NCBI GenBank assembly: GCA_022828225.1
Contig: JAJEJG010000005.1
Span: 186,001-250,000, forward strand
Direction of reading: 5' to 3'
DNA from: Nitrospirales bacterium
GTDB lineage: Bacteria > Nitrospirota > Nitrospiria > Nitrospirales > UBA8639
DNA length: 64,000 nt
Shown here piece by piece: positions 53,543 through 63,954 of the stretch (within the stretch, counting starts at the first letter, position 1; each line of letters starts with the position of its first letter). The notes beneath the pieces were generated by a model, which was given only the letters and a program-made list of their open reading frames with translations, did not search any database and was not told where the DNA came from. Position numbers and translations under genes: made by a program.

Positions 53543-56500
53543 TTACAGCAGATTCGGGGAGAGCCAGCGTTCCACGGCGGGGACGTCCATTTGCTTGCGT
53601 ACGGCGTAGTCTTTTACCTGGTCGTGGTCGATCTTGCCCACGGCGAAGTATTTGGCTTGGGGATGGGCGAAGTAGAAGCCGCTAACCGAGGCGGCCGGGA
53701 CCATGGCGAACGTTTCGGTGAGGTGAATGCCGGCTTGGTCTTCGGCTTCCAGCAGGTCGAACAGGATCCGTTTTTCGGTGTGGTCCGGGCACGCGGGATA
53801 GCCCGGAGCCGGACGGATACCCCGGTACCGCTCCCGGATCAGATCTTCAGCCGAGAGGTTTTCTTCTTTGCCGTACTCCCACGCCTTGCGGACTTCCCGG
53901 TGCAGCCATTCGGCAAACGCTTCCGCCAGCCTGTCGGCCAGGGCTTTGGCCATGATGGAGTTGTAATCGTCATGGTCTTTTTCGAATCGGCCGCACAGGG
54001 CGTCGAGTCCGATTCCCGTGGTCACCGCAAACCCGCCCAGGTAATCGGAGAGCCCCGTTGTCTTGGGCGCGATGAAGTCCGCTAGAGCGTAATTGGCATC
54101 GCCTTCGGCTTTTTCGAGTTGTTGGCGAAGGGTATGGAACGTCGCGAGCACTTCCGTGCGCGATTCATCCTTGTAGACCTCGATATCGTCGCCCACGCTG
54201 TTGGCCGGGAACAATCCGTACACCGCCCTGGCCGTGAATAATCGGTCGTCGAGCACGTCCTTGAGCAACTTCTGAGCGTCATCGAACAACTCTTTGGCCT
54301 TACTGCCGACAACCGCATCTTCGAAAATCCGAGGGTATCGCCCCTTCAATTCCCACGTATGAAAGAACGGCGACCAGTCAATGACCGGCACCAGATCGCT
54401 CAACGGCTGATCGTCGATCACCCGCGTGCCCAGGAAATTTGGCGTCGCCCGCTCCGACGCGTGCCAATCGACCGGGGTCCGCCGATTCCGCGCTTCTTGC
54501 AACGGCAACAATTTCTTCAGGGTTTTCTTGCCTTCATAGGCTTCCCGCGACTGTTCCTGTTGCTGCCGAACCTTGTCCACGAACCCGGGCTTTTCGTCCT
54601 TGCTCAAAAGCTGCCGGACGACGTTCACGGCCAGCGAGGCATCCGTCACGTGCACGACGGGCTCGGGATAGCCCGGCGCGATCTTGACGGCCGTGTGGGC
54701 CTTGCTCGTCGTGGCGCCCCCGATGAGGAGCGGCACGTCGAAGCCCTGACGGGCCATTTCCGTCGCGTTGTAGGCCATCTCCTCCAAAGACGGGGTGATC
54801 AGGCCGCTCAGGCCGATCATATCGACCCGCTCTTCTTTGGCCTTCGTCAAAATCTTGTCGCAGGGCACCATCACCCCGAGATCGATCACCTCGTAGTTGT
54901 TACACCCCAAGACCACGCCGACAATGTTTTTGCCGATGTCGTGCACGTCGCCCTTGACCGTGGCGAGCAGCACCTTACCTTGTGACGTACTCCCCGACGC
55001 TTCCTTTTCCTGTTCCATGAAGGGCAACAAGTACGCCACGGCTTTTTTCATGACCCGCGCACTCTTGACCACCTGCGGCAAGAACATTTTTCCGGCGCCG
55101 AAGAGTTCCCCCACGATGTTCATGCCGTCCATCAACGGGCCTTCGATGATCTTGAGCGGTTTGTCGTATTTCTGCCGGGCCTCTTCCACGTCGGCGTCGA
55201 TGAACTCCACGATTCCCTTGACCAGCGCATGGGAGAGTCGCGCTTCGACCGTGCCTTCCCGCCAGGCATCGGCCTTGACGACTGCCTTGCCTTCCTGTTT
55301 CACGGTTTCGGCGAAGTCGACCAGCCGCTCGGTCGCGTCCGGCCGTCGATTCAGCAAGACGTCCTCGACCAGTTCCAGCAGGTCCTTGGGGATCTCTTCA
55401 TACACGCCCAACTGCCCGGCGTTGACGATAGCCATGTCCAGCCCGGCCTTGATCGCGTGATACAGAAACGCCGCGTGCATGGCCTCGCGCACGACGTTGT
55501 TCCCGCGGAACGAGAAGGAAATATTGCTCACGCCGCCGCTGGTTTTACAGTGCGGCAACGTGGCCTTGATTTGCCGGACGGCCTCGATGAAATTGACCGC
55601 GTAGTCGTTGTGCTCTTCAATGCCCGTGGCGACCGTCAGGATATTCGGATCGAAAATAACGTCCTGCGGCGGAAACGCGACCTCTTCCGTCAGAATCCTG
55701 TACGCCCTCGTGCAAATCTCGACCTTCCGGTCGATGGTGTCGGCCTGCCCCGTTTCATCGAACGCCATCACCACGACGGCCGCGCCGTACCGCTTGACCA
55801 GCCGCGCCTGTTCGATGAACTTCTCCTCGCCTTCCTTGAGGCTGATGGAATTGACGACCCCCTTGCCTTGCACGCATTGCAGGCCGGCTTCGATCACCGA
55901 CCACTTCGAGCTGTCGATCATGACCGGGACGCGGCAGATATCCGGCTCCGACGCGATGAGGTTCAGAAACCGCGCCATGGCGTTTTCGGAATCCAGCAAG
56001 GCTTCGTCCATGTTGACGTCGATGAGTTGCGCGCCTCCCTCGACCTGTTGTCTGGCCACGGCCAGGGCTTCCTCGAACTGGTCCTCGCGAATCAGCCGGG
56101 AAAATTTTGGTGAGCCGGTGACGTTCGTTCGCTCGCCGACGTTCACGAAATTCAACTCGGGCCGGATCGTCAGCGGTTCCAACCCGCTCAACCGCGTGGC
56201 GTGGTCGGGTTCCACCACCGTATGCGGCGGCAGGTCGTGCACGGCCTCGGCAATCGCGGCAATGTGCTCCGGCGTGCTGCCGCAACACCCGCCCACGATG
56301 TTCAGCCACCCGTTCCCGGCGAACTCCCGCAGGTCCGCTGCCATCAGCTCCGGTGTTTCGTCGAATCCCCCAAAGGCGTTCGGCAGACCCGCATTCGGAT
56401 GGCAACTGATGTACGCCGGGGCCAATTTCGAGAGTTCCTCGATATAGGGACGCATCTGCTTGGCCCCCAGGGCGCAATTGATCCCGACGCTGAAGGGGTC

Positions 56501-57220
56501 CGCGTCGGCGATGGAGTGCCAGAAGGCTTCGATCGTCTGTCCGGACAGCGTTCGCCCGCTTTGATCGGTAATGGTCACGGACACCATGACCGGAATGGAC
56601 AGGCCTTGTTCCTGGCGATATTGGTCAATGGCAAAAAACGCGGCCTTCGCGTTGAGCGTATCGAAGATCGTTTCCACGAGCAGCAGGTCGCTTCCGCCCT
56701 CCACCAGGCCCCGCACCTGTTCGACGTAGGCTTGCCGCAACTGGTCGAACGTCACCGCGCGAAACGCCGGGTTGTTCACGTCCGGCGACATGGACGCCGT
56801 CCGGTTGGTGGGCCCCAGCACCCCGGCCACGAATCGCGGCCGCGAGGGATCTTGCGTCATCACCGCATCCGCGGCCTTCCGCGCCACCGACGCCCCGGCC
56901 ACGTTCAACTCATAGGCCAGATGCTCCATCTGATAGTCGGCCATCGAGATCGCGGTGGAATTGAACGTATTGGTTTCGATCATGTCCGCGCCGGCTTCCA
57001 GGTATTCCCGGTGCAGCGAGCCGATGAGTTCCGGTTGGGTCAACACCAACAGGTCGTTGTTGCCTTTGAGGTCGCAGGGATGCGCGGCGAAACGCTCCCC
57101 GCGAAAGTCCGCCTCCGACAGGTTCCGTTTCTGGATCATCGTGCCCATGGCGCCATCCAACACGATGATTCGCCGGCGAAGCCGGTCTTTCAGTTCTTCG
57201 ATGCGGGTTGTCGGATTCAT
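53543..57220 (-). CDS. metH: Cobalamin-dependent methionine synthase MetH
   Basis: 1225 residues: homocysteine, folate, B12 and activation domains. [12 protein letters not shown] opens domain 1, [11 protein letters not shown] holds the zinc cysteines, and [15 protein letters not shown] starts the folate barrel. [14 protein letters not shown] supplies the B12-binding histidine, and [15 protein letters not shown] is in the SAM-activation domain. ATG 57220 was chosen because upstream sequence is repeat. It consumes methyl-THF from MetF (10.9 kb). Confidence 0.95.
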   Translation of the reverse strand: MNPTTRIEELKDRLRRRIIVLDGAMGTMIQKRNLSEADFRGERFAAHPCDLKGNNDLLVLTQPELIGSLHREYLEAGADMIETNTFNSTAISMADYQMEHLAYELNVAGASVARKAADAVMTQDPSRPRFVAGVLGPTNRTASMSPDVNNPAFRAVTFDQLRQAYVEQVRGLVEGGSDLLLVETIFDTLNAKAAFFAIDQYRQEQGLSIPVMVSVTITDQSGRTLSGQTIEAFWHSIADADPFSVGINCALGAKQMRPYIEELSKLAPAYISCHPNAGLPNAFGGFDETPELMAADLREFAGNGWLNIVGGCCGSTPEHIAAIAEAVHDLPPHTVVEPDHATRLSGLEPLTIRPELNFVNVGERTNVTGSPKFSRLIREDQFEEALAVARQQVEGGAQLIDVNMDEALLDSENAMARFLNLIASEPDICRVPVMIDSSKWSVIEAGLQCVQGKGVVNSISLKEGEEKFIEQARLVKRYGAAVVVMAFDETGQADTIDRKVEICTRAYRILTEEVAFPPQDVIFDPNILTVATGIEEHNDYAVNFIEAVRQIKATLPHCKTSGGVSNISFSFRGNNVVREAMHAAFLYHAIKAGLDMAIVNAGQLGVYEEIPKDLLELVEDVLLNRRPDATERLVDFAETVKQEGKAVVKADAWREGTVEARLSHALVKGIVEFIDADVEEARQKYDKPLKIIEGPLMDGMNIVGELFGAGKMFLPQVVKSARVMKKAVAYLLPFMEQEKEASGSTSQGKVLLATVKGDVHDIGKNIVGVVLGCNNYEVIDLGVMVPCDKILTKAKEERVDMIGLSGLITPSLEEMAYNATEMARQGFDVPLLIGGATTSKAHTAVKIAPGYPEPVVHVTDASLAVNVVRQLLSKDEKPGFVDKVRQQQEQSREAYEGKKTLKKLLPLQEARNRRTPVDWHASERATPNFLGTRVIDDQPLSDLVPVIDWSPFFHTWELKGRYPRIFEDAVVGSKAKELFDDAQKLLKDVLDDRLFTARAVYGLFPANSVGDDIEVYKDESRTEVLATFHTLRQQLEKAEGDANYALADFIAPKTTGLSDYLGGFAVTTGIGLDALCGRFEKDHDDYNSIMAKALADRLAEAFAEWLHREVRKAWEYGKEENLSAEDLIRERYRGIRPAPGYPACPDHTEKRILFDLLEAEDQAGIHLTETFAMVPAASVSGFYFAHPQAKYFAVGKIDHDQVKDYAVRKQMDVPAVERWLSPNLL

Positions 57221-57452
57221 TGCATGCTTCTCATCATCACATTGTTGCCGGGCACTACGCCTGCGCCCCCTTACCCCAGCCCTCTCCCAATGGGAGAGGG
57301 AAAGCGTCCGGTGCTCAGAACGAAGGGAATGACTATACTGAACCCCGTCCCACGCGGTCAAAATCCGCTGAATCGGACGCTATCTCCGTTTCCTTGACTC
57401 GATGGTCGTGCGGGGTTAGGATGAATTTCATTGAGTCTGATCGAGCCGATTC

Positions 57453-58238
57453 ATGGAACACCGTTATCCCCAGCGCATTCCCCTGCCGTTGCTCTTGTCC
57501 GCGGGCCTGCTGCTTGTTCTACCGGCGACCTCCTTGCACGCGAAACCTTTTTTCGAGGACGGGTTTCTCGGGCTCACGCAACAGGAGGTCCATGCCAAGC
57601 TGGGCATTCCTCACGCCATCCGTTCGAGAAAATCCGCCCTTCGCGTGTTCAGCTATTATTCGCCCAAGGACTGGAAGAAATATTTCAGTAAACTCGTGTC
57701 TCCCCAGAACGGCGAGGACGTGTACACGTACTCGCGAGACGGGGTTCAGGTCCGCTATTCGTTCGTCTACAAGCCGGACTTCCGTGAAGCCGTGGATTTC
57801 CCGACGCTGCACGTCAAACGGGTTGAAGTCGAATTCACGCCCAGTGTCCCCTTGAAGGCCGTTCCGTCGTTAGTCGGTGAATTCAACCCGACGGCCGGCC
57901 CGGATGACCCGGCGTTTCGCTCGAATCTGTGGGTCCTGTTGTTCAAAGGGCCTCCGTCGAAGGACGCGGAACTCGTGGTTGAGCAATGGGATAAGGAGGA
58001 CGGAGATTGGTCGCTGGCGTATCAATTGTTTTCTTTGAACGGTCTTCCGAGCTATTTGACCGTGGATTCCGCCATCGACCGGTTGGAGTTTACCGTGCAG
58101 AGCCTGACGCGAATTCATCAAATCGGCCGGCATACTCATGAACCCATGATGAACCCTTACTCCCTGGAATTTGCCCAACGCCCTCCCGAACCGGTCAAGC
58201 CCAAGAAACCCATTCCGGTTCCGGTCTACGCCGAATAG
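57453..58238 (+). CDS. Exported protein of unknown function
   Basis: 261 residues. Signal peptide LPLLLSAGLLLVLPATSLHA. After it, DGFLGLTQQEVHAKLGIPHA is BamE/SmpA-like. A C-terminal PEPVKPKKPIPVPVY proline-rich tail may lie near the cell wall. No family recognised. Confidence 0.65.
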   Translation: MEHRYPQRIPLPLLLSAGLLLVLPATSLHAKPFFEDGFLGLTQQEVHAKLGIPHAIRSRKSALRVFSYYSPKDWKKYFSKLVSPQNGEDVYTYSRDGVQVRYSFVYKPDFREAVDFPTLHVKRVEVEFTPSVPLKAVPSLVGEFNPTAGPDDPAFRSNLWVLLFKGPPSKDAELVVEQWDKEDGDWSLAYQLFSLNGLPSYLTVDSAIDRLEFTVQSLTRIHQIGRHTHEPMMNPYSLEFAQRPPEPVKPKKPIPVPVYAE

Positions 58239-58245
58239 GCGCCCT

Positions 58246-58611
58246 TCAGTCGCCTTCTTCCACTCGAAGATCATGCGCGTCCGTCAGCAGCATGTAGACT
58301 TCACCCCACTGGTTGGAACTCTCCAGGCTCCAAGCCTCCCGGATTCCCTCCGGTTTCAAACGCAACCCCCACACGCCTCCAAACACCACGTACGCCGCCC
58401 CTCGTCCGGATTCCTCAACGGGCTGCACCATGGCCTGGCATTCCGGCCGGTCTTCATTGTCGGTCCACCCCACGATATCGCACCATTCCCCCCGCGATGA
58501 GCGTTCGTAACTTTTCACTTGCAGGAGACGCTGGGCCGGGCCCAATTCCTTGAACCGGAGAAAGACGGACGCCTCACAGTTGGGGTTCTGTTCCACCTCG
58601 ACAAACATCAT
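58246..58611 (-). CDS. Hypothetical protein
   Basis: 121 residues, no signal peptide, no membrane segment. Contains WCDIVGWTDNEDRPECQ and a GVWGLRLKPEG segment; three cysteines. Convergent with the exported-protein gene by 7 nt. Not recognised. Confidence 0.5.
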   Translation of the reverse strand: MMFVEVEQNPNCEASVFLRFKELGPAQRLLQVKSYERSSRGEWCDIVGWTDNEDRPECQAMVQPVEESGRGAAYVVFGGVWGLRLKPEGIREAWSLESSNQWGEVYMLLTDAHDLRVEEGD

Positions 58612-58637
58612 CGCCCCCGTATTGACGGCCTTTATTC

Positions 58638-59081
58638 ATGGTTGCTAGAGTGACGACACAGCCCATGCAACCTCCAGAATCCCTCCCCACTTCAGTTGCT
58701 CCTGATGTTCCTCACGATACGGCTCTTCAGAACGACGTCTCGCGGGGACAATCAGTTTCCATCCCGCGCCGGCGCTCCGTCCGGGTCACCCTCTATGTTT
58801 TGCTGGGCGCCTTTGCCGTCTTCATGCTCGCCTGGGGATTGCTGCCCGGGTTCCTGGATCCGACGTTCGAGAACCATATCGAGGACAAGGACGTCATCGT
58901 AGGCATGTCGCGGGAACAAGCCATTGAAGCCTGGGGCTCACCCTACCAGATGAACGTCACGTATACCGACCGAGGCGTACGCAGGGAAGAATGGGTCTAT
59001 GAAGACTGGATTGAGGCGGGGTCCGTCAAGCACCGCTATCTGTATTTCGAGGAAGGCGTCCTGGTCGGAGGATGGAAATAA
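58638..59081 (+). CDS. Small membrane-anchored BamE-like protein
   Basis: 147 residues. A proline-rich cytosolic N-terminus, one membrane segment (VTLYVLLGAFAVFMLAWGLL, about 49-69), then IVGMSREQAIEAWGSPYQMN, a BamE/SmpA-like motif, and EWVYEDWIEAG. Function unknown. Confidence 0.6.
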   Translation: MVARVTTQPMQPPESLPTSVAPDVPHDTALQNDVSRGQSVSIPRRRSVRVTLYVLLGAFAVFMLAWGLLPGFLDPTFENHIEDKDVIVGMSREQAIEAWGSPYQMNVTYTDRGVRREEWVYEDWIEAGSVKHRYLYFEEGVLVGGWK

Positions 59082-59162
59082 CCCCCTTCACTCGACCTCA
59101 TTCCGGTCGCTGCTACGCGCTCTCCCTTGACGCCCGCTAACCCGTTTCTGTCCAGGGAACCT

Positions 59163-59453
59163 CTAAGGGGTTTCCGTAATCTGAACCCGCCTCTCCCGTT
59201 CTCCGCCCCCGCTGACCACGAGCACCCGTTTCCACTCTCGAATCTGATAGACGGCCCAGGCGTTGGGTTGTCCTTGGTAAAACGCTTGCGAATCCTCCCC
59301 CTTGGCATTCAGATAAGTCGGCTCCGTAAATCCTTCATCCAGAACGTAGTCCATCAGACTTTCGGTTGTCATCCCTTTTCCCCGCAAGGCCACGTGCGAC
59401 AAGAAGGTCAGAATCTCATCAGGGTCAGCCAGTGAAACCGGATCAAAAGCCAT
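59163..59453 (-). CDS. Hypothetical protein
   Basis: 96 residues: MAFDPVSLADPDEILTFLSH, GKGMTTESLMDYVLDEGFTE, QPNAWAVYQIREWKRVLVV. No signal peptide or membrane segment; not recognised. AT-rich sequence upstream fits a start. Confidence 0.5.
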   Translation of the reverse strand: MAFDPVSLADPDEILTFLSHVALRGKGMTTESLMDYVLDEGFTEPTYLNAKGEDSQAFYQGQPNAWAVYQIREWKRVLVVSGGGERERRVQITETP

Positions 59454-59607
59454 GTTCTTTTTTTCCTTAGTTATGATATGCTGATAAAGACGGCATTGTA
59501 GGGCGACAAAAACGGTAAACGCAAATAGGAGCGTTTCGACGATCCTGTTTTGCTCATATGTTCATTCCACCTGCATTTGATCGTAGATCAACTATCTATC
59601 CCCCTCC

Positions 59608-60357
59608 ATGATGTGGAAGCTTTCGGCTGAACAATTCCGCGACCGCATTCTCGATGTTCTCGGCCGCAAGCAACACTGGTCGACAGCCCATTTCAACGGA
59701 AGTACCGTCACCAAAGAACAACTCAACGTTCATTTCCGCCAGGAATACGCCGTCTATCTTCGAGATTTTGCCGTCCTGCTCGCGAGAATCGTTGGGAAAA
59801 ATCCACCCTGGCAAATCCGTCGTCACTTGGCCGCGACGATTTACGAAGAAGAAACCGGCAGGCTTTCGATGGGCAAACCGCACCAGGAACTCTTCCTTCA
59901 AATGATGATGGGCTTGGGGTACAAACGGGCTGAATTTCGCGACGTCGAGTTGTTGTCAAGAAGTTATGCGTACCGGGAATGGCTCGATGAAATCTGCGAC
60001 CGTGAAGACTGGATCGTAGGAGCGGCGGTGCTCACCATTTTCGTGGAAGGCTCCGTCCACGACCGGGAAGAGGTAATGAATCAGACAACTCCAAAATCCA
60101 AAGCGGACGTGGAAGACATCGTGAATAAACATCCCCTCGTGGTCTACCACGGACTCTCTCCGGAACACCTCGACCTGATCCGCGCGCGCGAGATGATCGA
60201 ACCCTGCAACCGTTCCGTCGTCTATGACCTGATCGTCAAAGAAGCCGCAGAATCGGGCACAAAAAACTTGATCCTGGAGAAATTGGAAACAGGATTGAAC
60301 GTATGGCTCCAATACCGTGACGGCATTGCCCGGGCCTGCGGCCTCAGGCAGCCGTAA
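59608..60357 (+). CDS. Heme-oxygenase-like (PqqC/TenA/CADD) diiron-type protein
   Basis: 249 residues, all helical. YEEETGRLSMGKPHQELF (E and H), a FVEGSVHDREE glutamate, and VVYHGLSPEHLDLIRAR (two H, one D) give the ligands expected of heme-oxygenase-like diiron proteins. Relatives include PqqC, TenA and CADD, one of which makes p-aminobenzoate. No PQQ or thiamin gene is near. Annotated here by family only. Confidence 0.65.
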   Translation: MMWKLSAEQFRDRILDVLGRKQHWSTAHFNGSTVTKEQLNVHFRQEYAVYLRDFAVLLARIVGKNPPWQIRRHLAATIYEEETGRLSMGKPHQELFLQMMMGLGYKRAEFRDVELLSRSYAYREWLDEICDREDWIVGAAVLTIFVEGSVHDREEVMNQTTPKSKADVEDIVNKHPLVVYHGLSPEHLDLIRAREMIEPCNRSVVYDLIVKEAAESGTKNLILEKLETGLNVWLQYRDGIARACGLRQP

Positions 60358-60373
60358 TATCTTGACAGAATAA

Positions 60374-60452
60374 CCGGCGCCTACTGGCGTGGCTGCGCCC
60401 CGGTCCCGAAACCTCACACCTTCCCCTCGTCGTGCGGGGGCGAAACCCCGCG
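60374..60452 (-). repeat. Element A, internally deleted copy
   Basis: ~79 bp, inverted relative to the other copies. Both ends of the element are kept and the middle ~120 bp is missing. It starts 17 nt after the diiron-type protein stop. Family C palindromes follow to about 60570. Confidence 0.7.
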
Positions 60453-60601
60453 AAAACCTTTCTCCATCTGTCATTCCCGACATTTTTAATCGGGAATCCA
60501 GCGTCTTTGTTTTTTATGTTTGCGAAGAGAACGACACTGGATCCTCGCTTTCGCAAGGATGACTGAAAGAGAATGCGGGGTTTCGGGCCTGGGGCCACGG
60601 T

Positions 60602-60961
60602 TCACCGCAACAGGAGATAGTGCAAAGCGGCATCTCCGAGAATCGCCGCCCACGCTACGGCGTTTACGACAACCAGCGAACGCCGTTGTTGCCCCCAAGC
60701 TCGAACGATCGCCCAAACGATCAGGATTTGCGTCAGGATTGAAAACGGTCGATGCACGTGAGACGAGATCCCGCCACCTTCACTGGCAATCGCCGTGACG
60801 GCCGCCAACCCATAACATATCAGGGCTCCGGCTTGAATCCGGATGGTGGGCCGATCCATGTTCCGGCGAACGACCATTACCAGGGCCGCTGTCAAGCACA
60901 CCACCACCACTAACAAGAGCAAAGGAAACAGGGGCCATAACGTTTTCGCACTCAGTTCCAT
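60602..60961 (-). CDS. Small membrane protein
   Basis: 119 residues with about four membrane segments (LWPLFPLLLLVVVVCLTAAL; IQAGALICYGLAAVTAIA; SILTQILIVWAIVRAW; VNAVAWAAILGDAALHYLLL). Two arginine-rich cytosolic loops. Not recognised. No lipobox or motif. Confidence 0.6.
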   Translation of the reverse strand: MELSAKTLWPLFPLLLLVVVVCLTAALVMVVRRNMDRPTIRIQAGALICYGLAAVTAIASEGGGISSHVHRPFSILTQILIVWAIVRAWGQQRRSLVVVNAVAWAAILGDAALHYLLLR

Positions 60962-61096
60962 GATTTCTCCATCACACGGGAACGTCGGGGCAGGCTCTTG
61001 GCTCTCCGACTCCCTCTCAAGGGGGAAGTGATGATAGAGGGGATTTCAACCCTCTCAAATTTTTGATATGGTAGGATTCGAGACTCCGGTGATGTT

Positions 61097-62053
61097 ATGA
61101 ATATTCGCCCACACATTTTGTCAATTGCCTTTCTGGGGACGTTGTTCCTTGGTGGATGCGTAGGAACTCCTCAAATCGAGACTGCCATTCATGAGGGGCC
61201 TGACGGCTCCCTTATGTTGCAAACCGTTTCGAAAGCTTCGCTCCGGCCTTCCCATCCGGCCGACGTCTCCGTCGAAACTTTTGAAAAGATTTTAACCGGC
61301 ATCCATTATCGACGGACCCCCGCAAGGTGGCTTCAACGACTCATGGACAGCGGGGCAAAATCGGCGCCTCTGCTTTCCCGGGAACAAGTCGCGTTTTGGG
61401 CTCCCCACTTACGTCGCGCCTTTCTGCGAGTCACGGCTGAAGAACAGGTCTTCCTGCGCATACCCTTACAGTCAACGCCGGAGGTTCAAGACCTGACGGG
61501 TATTTTATCCTTCGAACGGAACGATCTGCATATGGCCTTGAGTTTATCCGGTTTCTCGGGCCGGCGCCCGCATTCCAAAACCAAACCCAGGAGTTCAGAA
61601 GCCTTGGGGGTCACGAGGCCCACAGTCGTGTTTTCACCCAAGACCGCCGTCAAAACGTCTTTGGATCAGCACACGGTCACGAATTTCACCATTGATACCG
61701 CTTCGCTGGCGATGCGAGATGGATCGGGCTTCAAGGACAGCTCCGTACGACCCTCGCCGCCCAATGACATACCGCGCCTCATGACTCCGAAAGTCAGTCC
61801 TCAAGCCACGCCTCCACAGCGGTTGGACCCTTCTCCTCCATCCGTTTCCGAGGACAGCACCAAGACACTCTCGATGCCCGATGCCTCGCCACCGCGCGTT
61901 GCCCCGCCAAGTATTCCTCCGGATCGCCCCATTATCAGGTTGGAAGCCCCTCCATCCGAGGCTCTGATGAAGGAAATTCGATCCTTGCGGCGCGAATTGT
62001 CCAGGCAAAAACAGGAAATCGAACGCTTGAAGAAACAACGGGAGACCCCTTAA
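61097..62053 (+). CDS. Lipoprotein with proline-rich middle and coiled-coil end
   Basis: 318 residues. Lipobox LGGC at residue 18-21 follows a hydrophobic signal. A globular part (to ~165) is followed by ~120 proline/serine-rich residues, and the C-terminus (RREL...QKQEIERLKKQ) is a short coiled coil. The stop overlaps the convergent exonuclease gene by 4 nt. Function unknown. Confidence 0.65.
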   Translation: MNIRPHILSIAFLGTLFLGGCVGTPQIETAIHEGPDGSLMLQTVSKASLRPSHPADVSVETFEKILTGIHYRRTPARWLQRLMDSGAKSAPLLSREQVAFWAPHLRRAFLRVTAEEQVFLRIPLQSTPEVQDLTGILSFERNDLHMALSLSGFSGRRPHSKTKPRSSEALGVTRPTVVFSPKTAVKTSLDQHTVTNFTIDTASLAMRDGSGFKDSSVRPSPPNDIPRLMTPKVSPQATPPQRLDPSPPSVSEDSTKTLSMPDASPPRVAPPSIPPDRPIIRLEAPPSEALMKEIRSLRRELSRQKQEIERLKKQRETP

Positions 62054-62766
62054 CCCACCTCGATCAGTTGGGGATTTTTGAGGATCACGTCACTGCCGAG
62101 CGGGGCGTGGAACGTCATTCGTTGGTAGCAGGCATAGGTGACGTACGTGTCGCGCAGACAATACTCGGCGATCTCCCGTCCTTGCCCTTGAGCCCACATG
62201 GCAGCCACCTGCTTGCCGCTTCCGGATTTGGTTTCGACCTGTAACGCCCGGGCCAACACGTCCAGTTTAACCCAGCCGCGGTTGTCCCAGTTGCTCCACA
62301 CGGCCATCACGTCATAGACCGGCTCCGTGCGAAACTTGGCCAAACTGATCTCCAGCGACGGTTTCACGCCGTGGATGATCGAACGCTTTTTCAGAAACGG
62401 GAGATCGAAACCCAGCCCATTGTACGTAATAAACAGCGAGGGCCGCAGTTCGCCCAGGCGATCCCAGAACTGCCGAAGGAGTTCCTGCTCCCTGGCGCCG
62501 TACCAACTCACCGCCCCACGGAACTCCATGGCGTCGGAGAATACCAGGAGCCCGATGCACACGATCCGGCTGAAGGTTCCGTCAAAGGACGACTGCTCAT
62601 ATTTTTCATCTTCTTTTCGCCTTTGCTCCCGGGCCTCGGCCTGAGTGAATAAATCACTCGCGTCATTCCCTTCGCAGGATTCGAGGGTGACCGAATCGAT
62701 GCCGGCCAAGCGCGCCCATTCCTCCCGTGGCGCTTGAATCGTTTCTATGTCCAGCACGACTTTCAT
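62050..62766 (-). CDS. Predicted 3'-5' exonuclease (DnaQ-like)
   Basis: 238 residues. VVLDIETI is the Exo I motif, FITYNGLGFDLPFL is Exo II, and DTYVTYACYQR near the C-terminus fits Exo III. Related to the B-family polymerase exonuclease (WapA/PolB-like) proteins. Role in repair is inferred. Confidence 0.8.
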   Translation of the reverse strand: MKVVLDIETIQAPREEWARLAGIDSVTLESCEGNDASDLFTQAEAREQRRKEDEKYEQSSFDGTFSRIVCIGLLVFSDAMEFRGAVSWYGAREQELLRQFWDRLGELRPSLFITYNGLGFDLPFLKKRSIIHGVKPSLEISLAKFRTEPVYDVMAVWSNWDNRGWVKLDVLARALQVETKSGSGKQVAAMWAQGQGREIAEYCLRDTYVTYACYQRMTFHAPLGSDVILKNPQLIEVG

Positions 62767-62824
62767 GGGCTGCCAACCGAATGGCGCTCCTCCTTTACGT
62801 TTCCCGGCTCCCGGTCAGTAAGGA

Positions 62825-63241
62825 TCAACGATCGTTGATCCGTTCCATCAAGTGAGCCACGACCGGCCCGTCGGCCGGAGGAAATGAATACTCGGCCAGT
62901 TCCTCGGGCGTCACCCACCGGAATTCCGAGCAACCCAATGGCTGCGGGTCGCCCCGGGACACGGAACACGTGAAAAAATGCAGTTCCACGCTCTTGTCCG
63001 GATAGTTATAACGCGTCACCGTCAACGGTTTCGGCGCGGTGATCTCAATACCCACTTCTTCGAACACCTCACGGCGGGCACAGGCCTCGAACGTTTCATC
63101 CGCTTCGCGCTTCCCGCCGGGAAACTCCCAATAGCCCGCCAAGTGAACGCCGGCTTCCCGGCACGTAATCAAATACCGGCCCCGGTGTTCAATCACGGCG
63201 GCGGCGACCTGGAGGATTTCCCTTTCAGTCATATCCGCCAC
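62825..63241 (-). CDS. NUDIX hydrolase (MutT-like)
   Basis: 138 residues. The Nudix box GGKREADETFEACARREVFE then EVGI fits GX5EX7REUXEEXGU. ITCREAGVHLAGYWEFPGG resembles 8-oxo-dGTP diphosphatases. It lies 2 nt after mutY. Confidence 0.87.
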   Translation of the reverse strand: MADMTEREILQVAAAVIEHRGRYLITCREAGVHLAGYWEFPGGKREADETFEACARREVFEEVGIEITAPKPLTVTRYNYPDKSVELHFFTCSVSRGDPQPLGCSEFRWVTPEELAEYSFPPADGPVVAHLMERINDR

Positions 63242-63243
63242 AA

Positions 63244-63954
63244 CTATTTCGCGTCCACGGGATACGCTTTACAAAATTCCCGCATCGGACAATACAGGCA
63301 GTACGGATTGCGTGCCGTACACACCACCGCGCCGAAATCCATGAGGGCTTGATTGAAGTCATAGCCCTTGCCTTTGGGGATCAGGGCTTCAGACAAGGTC
63401 CAGAGTTTCGATTTACACGTTTTCGGGTCGCCCGTTCCCACAAAGACTCGATGCAGCACCCGCATCACGTTCGTATCGAGAATCGGGGCATCTTCCTGAA
63501 AGGCAAAGGATCGAACCGCTCCAGCGGTGTATCGGCCGATCCCTTTCATCGACTGCAATTGTTCGGCATCACTGGGAATCTTCCCGCCGTAATTGGCCAC
63601 CGCCTCACAGGCGATGCTGTGCAGGCGGTAGGGACGCACGTTGTACCCGAGGGGATACCACGTCTCCCGAACGTCGTCCGGTTCGGCTTCGGCCAGATCC
63701 CTGAGCGTCGGATATTTTTCCAGGAACTCATGGTATTTCGGAATGACCCGGTCTACCTGCGTCTGCTGAAGCATAACTTCGGAAACCAGAATCCTGTACG
63801 GGTCCGCGGTCCGCCGCCAGGGCAGATCCCGTCCGAATTGGTCATACCATTTCAGCAAACGAATTTGGAAACGGCGCTTGATACCCCGGTCAAGGTTGGC
63901 CGGTAGAGATGGAGTCGACTTGGACTTTTTGGGAGTCTTGGCTGGACGCGTCAT
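63244..63954 (-). CDS. mutY: Short A/G-specific adenine glycosylase MutY
   Basis: 236 residues. The helix-hairpin-helix GIGRYTAGAV, E in SEVMLQQTQ and D in ILDTNVMRV are the MutY catalytic pair. The four cysteines CTARNPYCLYCPMREFC (X6, X2, X5) bind a 4Fe-4S cluster. The protein ends ~15 residues later; the usual C-terminal MutT-like 8-oxoG-recognition domain (~120 residues) is absent. A NUDIX gene begins 2 nt later on the same strand. Confidence 0.9.
   Translation of the reverse strand: MTRPAKTPKKSKSTPSLPANLDRGIKRRFQIRLLKWYDQFGRDLPWRRTADPYRILVSEVMLQQTQVDRVIPKYHEFLEKYPTLRDLAEAEPDDVRETWYPLGYNVRPYRLHSIACEAVANYGGKIPSDAEQLQSMKGIGRYTAGAVRSFAFQEDAPILDTNVMRVLHRVFVGTGDPKTCKSKLWTLSEALIPKGKGYDFNQALMDFGAVVCTARNPYCLYCPMREFCKAYPVDAK

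Noticed and set aside
57221-57452. Riboswitch upstream of metH or metF
   Set aside because: No SAM- or B12-riboswitch features were seen; the metH leader is mostly a repeat tract and the metF leader is too short.
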